From assembly GCA_937127195.1 (NCBI GenBank), contig CAKZLT010000608.1, positions 1-6,907 of the forward strand: a stretch of 6,907 nucleotides of DNA, in the 5' to 3' direction. Shown here in pieces: positions 5,254-6,907 of this stretch (position 1 is the stretch's first letter; each line of letters starts with the position of its first letter). The notes below the pieces were generated by a model that was not told where the DNA came from, did not search any database, and saw only the letters and a list, made by a program, of their open reading frames with translations. The position numbers were made by a program, and so were the translations under genes. Source of the DNA: an uncultured Saprospiraceae bacterium. GTDB lineage: Bacteria; Bacteroidota; Bacteroidia; Chitinophagales; Saprospiraceae.

Positions 5254-5318
5254 TTTATCTATCATCAGATGATTATGTAATCAAGGTGTTACATCATTTT
5301 AATGTATCATTATTTTTG
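5254..5318 (+). promoter_or_regulatory. Candidate internal promoter and regulatory sites before the permease
   Basis: TATTTTTG at 5311-5318 is a perfect TAnnTTTG element, 35 bases before the permease ATG, but its -33 partner is poor (GTTA near 5288-5291). Upstream, TTATCTATC (5255-5263) exactly repeats the 9-mer at 3679-3687 before the adaptor gene. ATGTAA/TTACAT (5275-5280 and 5289-5294) is a perfect inverted repeat with an 8-base spacer. Another TTATCTG lies at 5328-5334. Together these suggest separate, perhaps co-regulated transcription of the permease. Confidence 0.4.
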
Positions 5319-5352
5319 TCTAACTATTTATCTGCTGTAAAACTCCTTTTCT

Positions 5353-6678
5353 ATGAAACGTACTCTTTTTAATTTTCGCCTTGCAGTAGAAGGCGTAATG
5401 GATAATAGGCTCAGGGCTGTCTTGACTGCACTCGGAATTGTATTCGGAGTGGGTGCTGTGATAGCTATGTTGGCAATTGGTACTGGCGCGAAGCAAGAAA
5501 TTCTGGACAGAATGAAGCTCATCGGTACGAATAATATACAGATTACTACACTACTAGAAGCCGAAAGTAATGGTGAAGACGAGGAAGGTCAGAAAGGTGA
5601 TAAACGCCCTTTTTCGCCAGGATTAACGCTCAAAGATGCGAAAAGTATCGAAGAATTAATTCCTTCGGTTGAGATGACAAGCCCAGAGGTTGTCTTGCCT
5701 GTTAGTGTAGTTTATGGCGGATTGCTCAAAAAAGCAAACTGTGTAGGAATTACAAATGCTTTTTTTGAATTGAATAATTTGAAACTCGAAAAAGGTAAAT
5801 TATTCCACTCTATTCATCTCGAAAAAGGTTATCCTATTTGTATTATAGGTAATAATATTCAATCCAAATTTTTTACGAAAACCGATCCTATTGGTCAGCA
5901 AATTAAGTGTGGAGATACTTGGTTGACGATAGTTGGCGTAATTCAAAAGCGTTTTTCTAATAAAAAAAGCTTGGAAGATTTGGGTATTAGAGATTTCAAT
6001 TCGGACATTTATATTCCTATCAATACGGCATTGTTGCGATTTAATAATCGAGCAACTATCAATCAAAGTGCCTTAGTTAGTAATGATTGGGATAACGATG
6101 AAGACGAAAGCGATGAAGCTAAAAACTATCATCAATTGGATAGATTGGTTATTCGAGTGAAGGACTCTAAGGAGTTGATTGCTTCGGCTGGTGTGGTCAG
6201 TCGTTTGCTTAATCGTCGTCATAACGAAATTCGAGATTATAAGATAGAAGTACCCGAATTATTACTCGAACAGGAACAAAAAACACAGGAAACTTTCAAT
6301 ATCGTTTTGGCTGTTATTGCAGGTATTTCGTTATTGGTTGGTGGAATTGGAATTATGAATATTATGTTGGCTTCCGTTTTGGAGCGCATCAAAGAGATTG
6401 GTGTTCGCCGTTCTTTGGGGGCAACTCGTCGCGATATTATTTTACAATTTCTTTTTGAATCTATATTTATTAGTTTACTCGGAGGTTTATTAGGCGTTCT
6501 GGTTGGAGTTGGTGCCGCCAAAACGATTGCCGCTTTTGCCGAGATTACAACTATTATTTCAGCTTGGTCGGTTATACTTTCTTTTGGAATAGCAACTTCT
6601 GTGGGTTTAGTTTTCGGAATTATTCCTGCTCGTCGTGCATCTCTACTTGATCCGATTAAAGCACTTCGTAATGATTAA
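5353..6678 (+). CDS. MacB/FtsX-type ABC transporter permease, no ATPase domain
   Basis: The 441-residue membrane protein has the standard four-helix MacB plan. TM1 (about 22-45) is followed by a large periplasmic domain (about 46-312), then TM2 (about 315-340), TM3 (about 365-390) and TM4 (about 400-425). Family hallmarks are clear: DNRLRAVLTALGIVFGVGAV (17-36), GGIGIMNIMLAS (330-341), RIKEIGVRRSLGA (345-357) and a C-terminal PARRASLLDPIKALRND. Such proteins transmit ATP-driven motion through the periplasm to an adaptor and TolC channel rather than moving substrate through the membrane. There is no Walker A or B motif, so a separate ATPase subunit is required. Two acidic loops stand out in the periplasmic domain, about 69-84 and 245-256. 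The 143-base gap to the adaptor lacks an ATPase gene. Substrates of such pumps vary (peptides, antibiotics, lipids) and cannot be told here. Confidence 0.92.
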   Translation: MKRTLFNFRLAVEGVMDNRLRAVLTALGIVFGVGAVIAMLAIGTGAKQEILDRMKLIGTNNIQITTLLEAESNGEDEEGQKGDKRPFSPGLTLKDAKSIEELIPSVEMTSPEVVLPVSVVYGGLLKKANCVGITNAFFELNNLKLEKGKLFHSIHLEKGYPICIIGNNIQSKFFTKTDPIGQQIKCGDTWLTIVGVIQKRFSNKKSLEDLGIRDFNSDIYIPINTALLRFNNRATINQSALVSNDWDNDEDESDEAKNYHQLDRLVIRVKDSKELIASAGVVSRLLNRRHNEIRDYKIEVPELLLEQEQKTQETFNIVLAVIAGISLLVGGIGIMNIMLASVLERIKEIGVRRSLGATRRDIILQFLFESIFISLLGGLLGVLVGVGAAKTIAAFAEITTIISAWSVILSFGIATSVGLVFGIIPARRASLLDPIKALRND

Positions 6679-6713
6679 ATTTTTTAAACGACTGATGGTA
6701 CACTGTTAAACCT

Positions 6714-6746
6714 AAGCGTCGAACGCCTCGAAGGCGTTCGACGCTT
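6714..6746. repeat. Perfect 33-nt GC-rich palindrome (REP-like hairpin)
   Basis: AAGCGTCGAACGCCT (6714-6728) is followed by CGA and then its exact reverse complement (6732-6746), a 15-bp perfect stem with a 3-base loop. It is GC-rich in an AT-rich gap and has no T-run on either side, so it is not a typical intrinsic terminator. A dispersed palindromic repeat inserted between permease and TolC-like genes is the likeliest reading. In mRNA it would form a very stable hairpin that could affect stability or expression of the downstream gene. Confidence 0.7.
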
Positions 6747-6784
6747 GTAAACGCCATATAACGATATAAATAAAAAAATCCTTT

Positions 6785-6907
6785 ATGCGACTAATCAATT
6801 TTAACCTAAAAAAAGGTAAAAACTACCTACTATTAGCTTTTATGATATTAGCTTTTAGTCCTTGCGAATCACTTTTGGCGCAAGCCGAATTATCATTGAG
6901 TCTTTCG
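6785..6907 (+). CDS. Start of a probable TolC-family outer-membrane channel protein, cut by the window edge
   Basis: An open frame runs from the ATG at 6785 to the window end, 41 codons, too short to be obvious without reading the junction. It has a basic N-terminus (MRLINFNLKKGKNY), a hydrophobic core (LLLAFMILAFSP) and a likely signal peptidase I site after SLLAQA, leaving mature ELSLSLS. The Cys in FSPC has Pro before it and does not fit a lipobox. A mature start of the type LSLS is common in TolC-family proteins just before their first helix, and position after an adaptor and a MacB-type permease makes a TolC partner the natural guess. The family cannot be proven from 41 residues. It starts 106 bases after the permease stop, with the palindrome in between. 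Confidence 0.6.
   Translation, partial: MRLINFNLKKGKNYLLLAFMILAFSPCESLLAQAELSLSLS

Noticed and set aside
6237..6521. 94-codon minus-strand frame
   Set aside because: Antisense to the conserved transmembrane block of the permease; composition explained by the opposite strand.

Overview
The window looks like chromosomal DNA from a member of the Bacteroidota. The evidence is AT-rich intergenic DNA, start codons without Shine-Dalgarno sequences, a bacterial geranylgeranylglyceryl-phosphate-synthase-type gene, two MbnP-like lipoproteins of a kind common in that phylum, and a TAnnTTTG-type promoter element. Cytophagales or Saprospirales are my best guesses; the sequence does not settle the order.

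Layout, left to right. Positions 1-54 may be the 3' end of a plus-strand gene, followed by a GC-rich hairpin and a terminator-like stem-loop shared with the convergent GGGP synthase gene (173-928, minus). An AT-rich gap of about 420 bp holds a second terminator-like stem and a repeat-derived hairpin. Two minus-strand genes follow, 1350-2114 and 2574-3443. Both encode predicted lipoproteins with an MbnP-type (copper-binding, methanobactin-associated) domain. The 459 bp between them contains a candidate MITE-like element (2154-2360) with long inverted terminal repeats and a TAA flank on each side, plus three copies of a CCTGCCTG hairpin repeat.

The divergent 359-bp region 3444-3802 separates the lipoproteins from a rightward tripartite efflux/export cluster: a periplasmic adaptor (3803-5209, MacA/HlyD-like), a MacB-type ABC permease without its own ATPase domain (5353-6678), and the start of a probable TolC-family outer-membrane protein cut by the window edge (6785 to end). 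Upstream of the adaptor is a dense cluster of TATCT/AGATA half-sites. It forms two mutually exclusive hairpins and a perfect 16-bp palindrome, and is the best candidate operator in the window. The same 9-mer, TTATCTATC, recurs in the gap before the permease, next to a good TAnnTTTG element. A perfect 33-nt palindrome lies between the permease and the TolC-like gene.

The adaptor, permease and outer-membrane protein should form one ATP-driven trans-envelope pump, but no ATPase gene is seen here. The two MbnP-like lipoproteins may be a separate metal-related unit. No MbnH-type di-haem partner is present in the window. A functional link between lipoproteins and pump rests only on the divergent promoter region.
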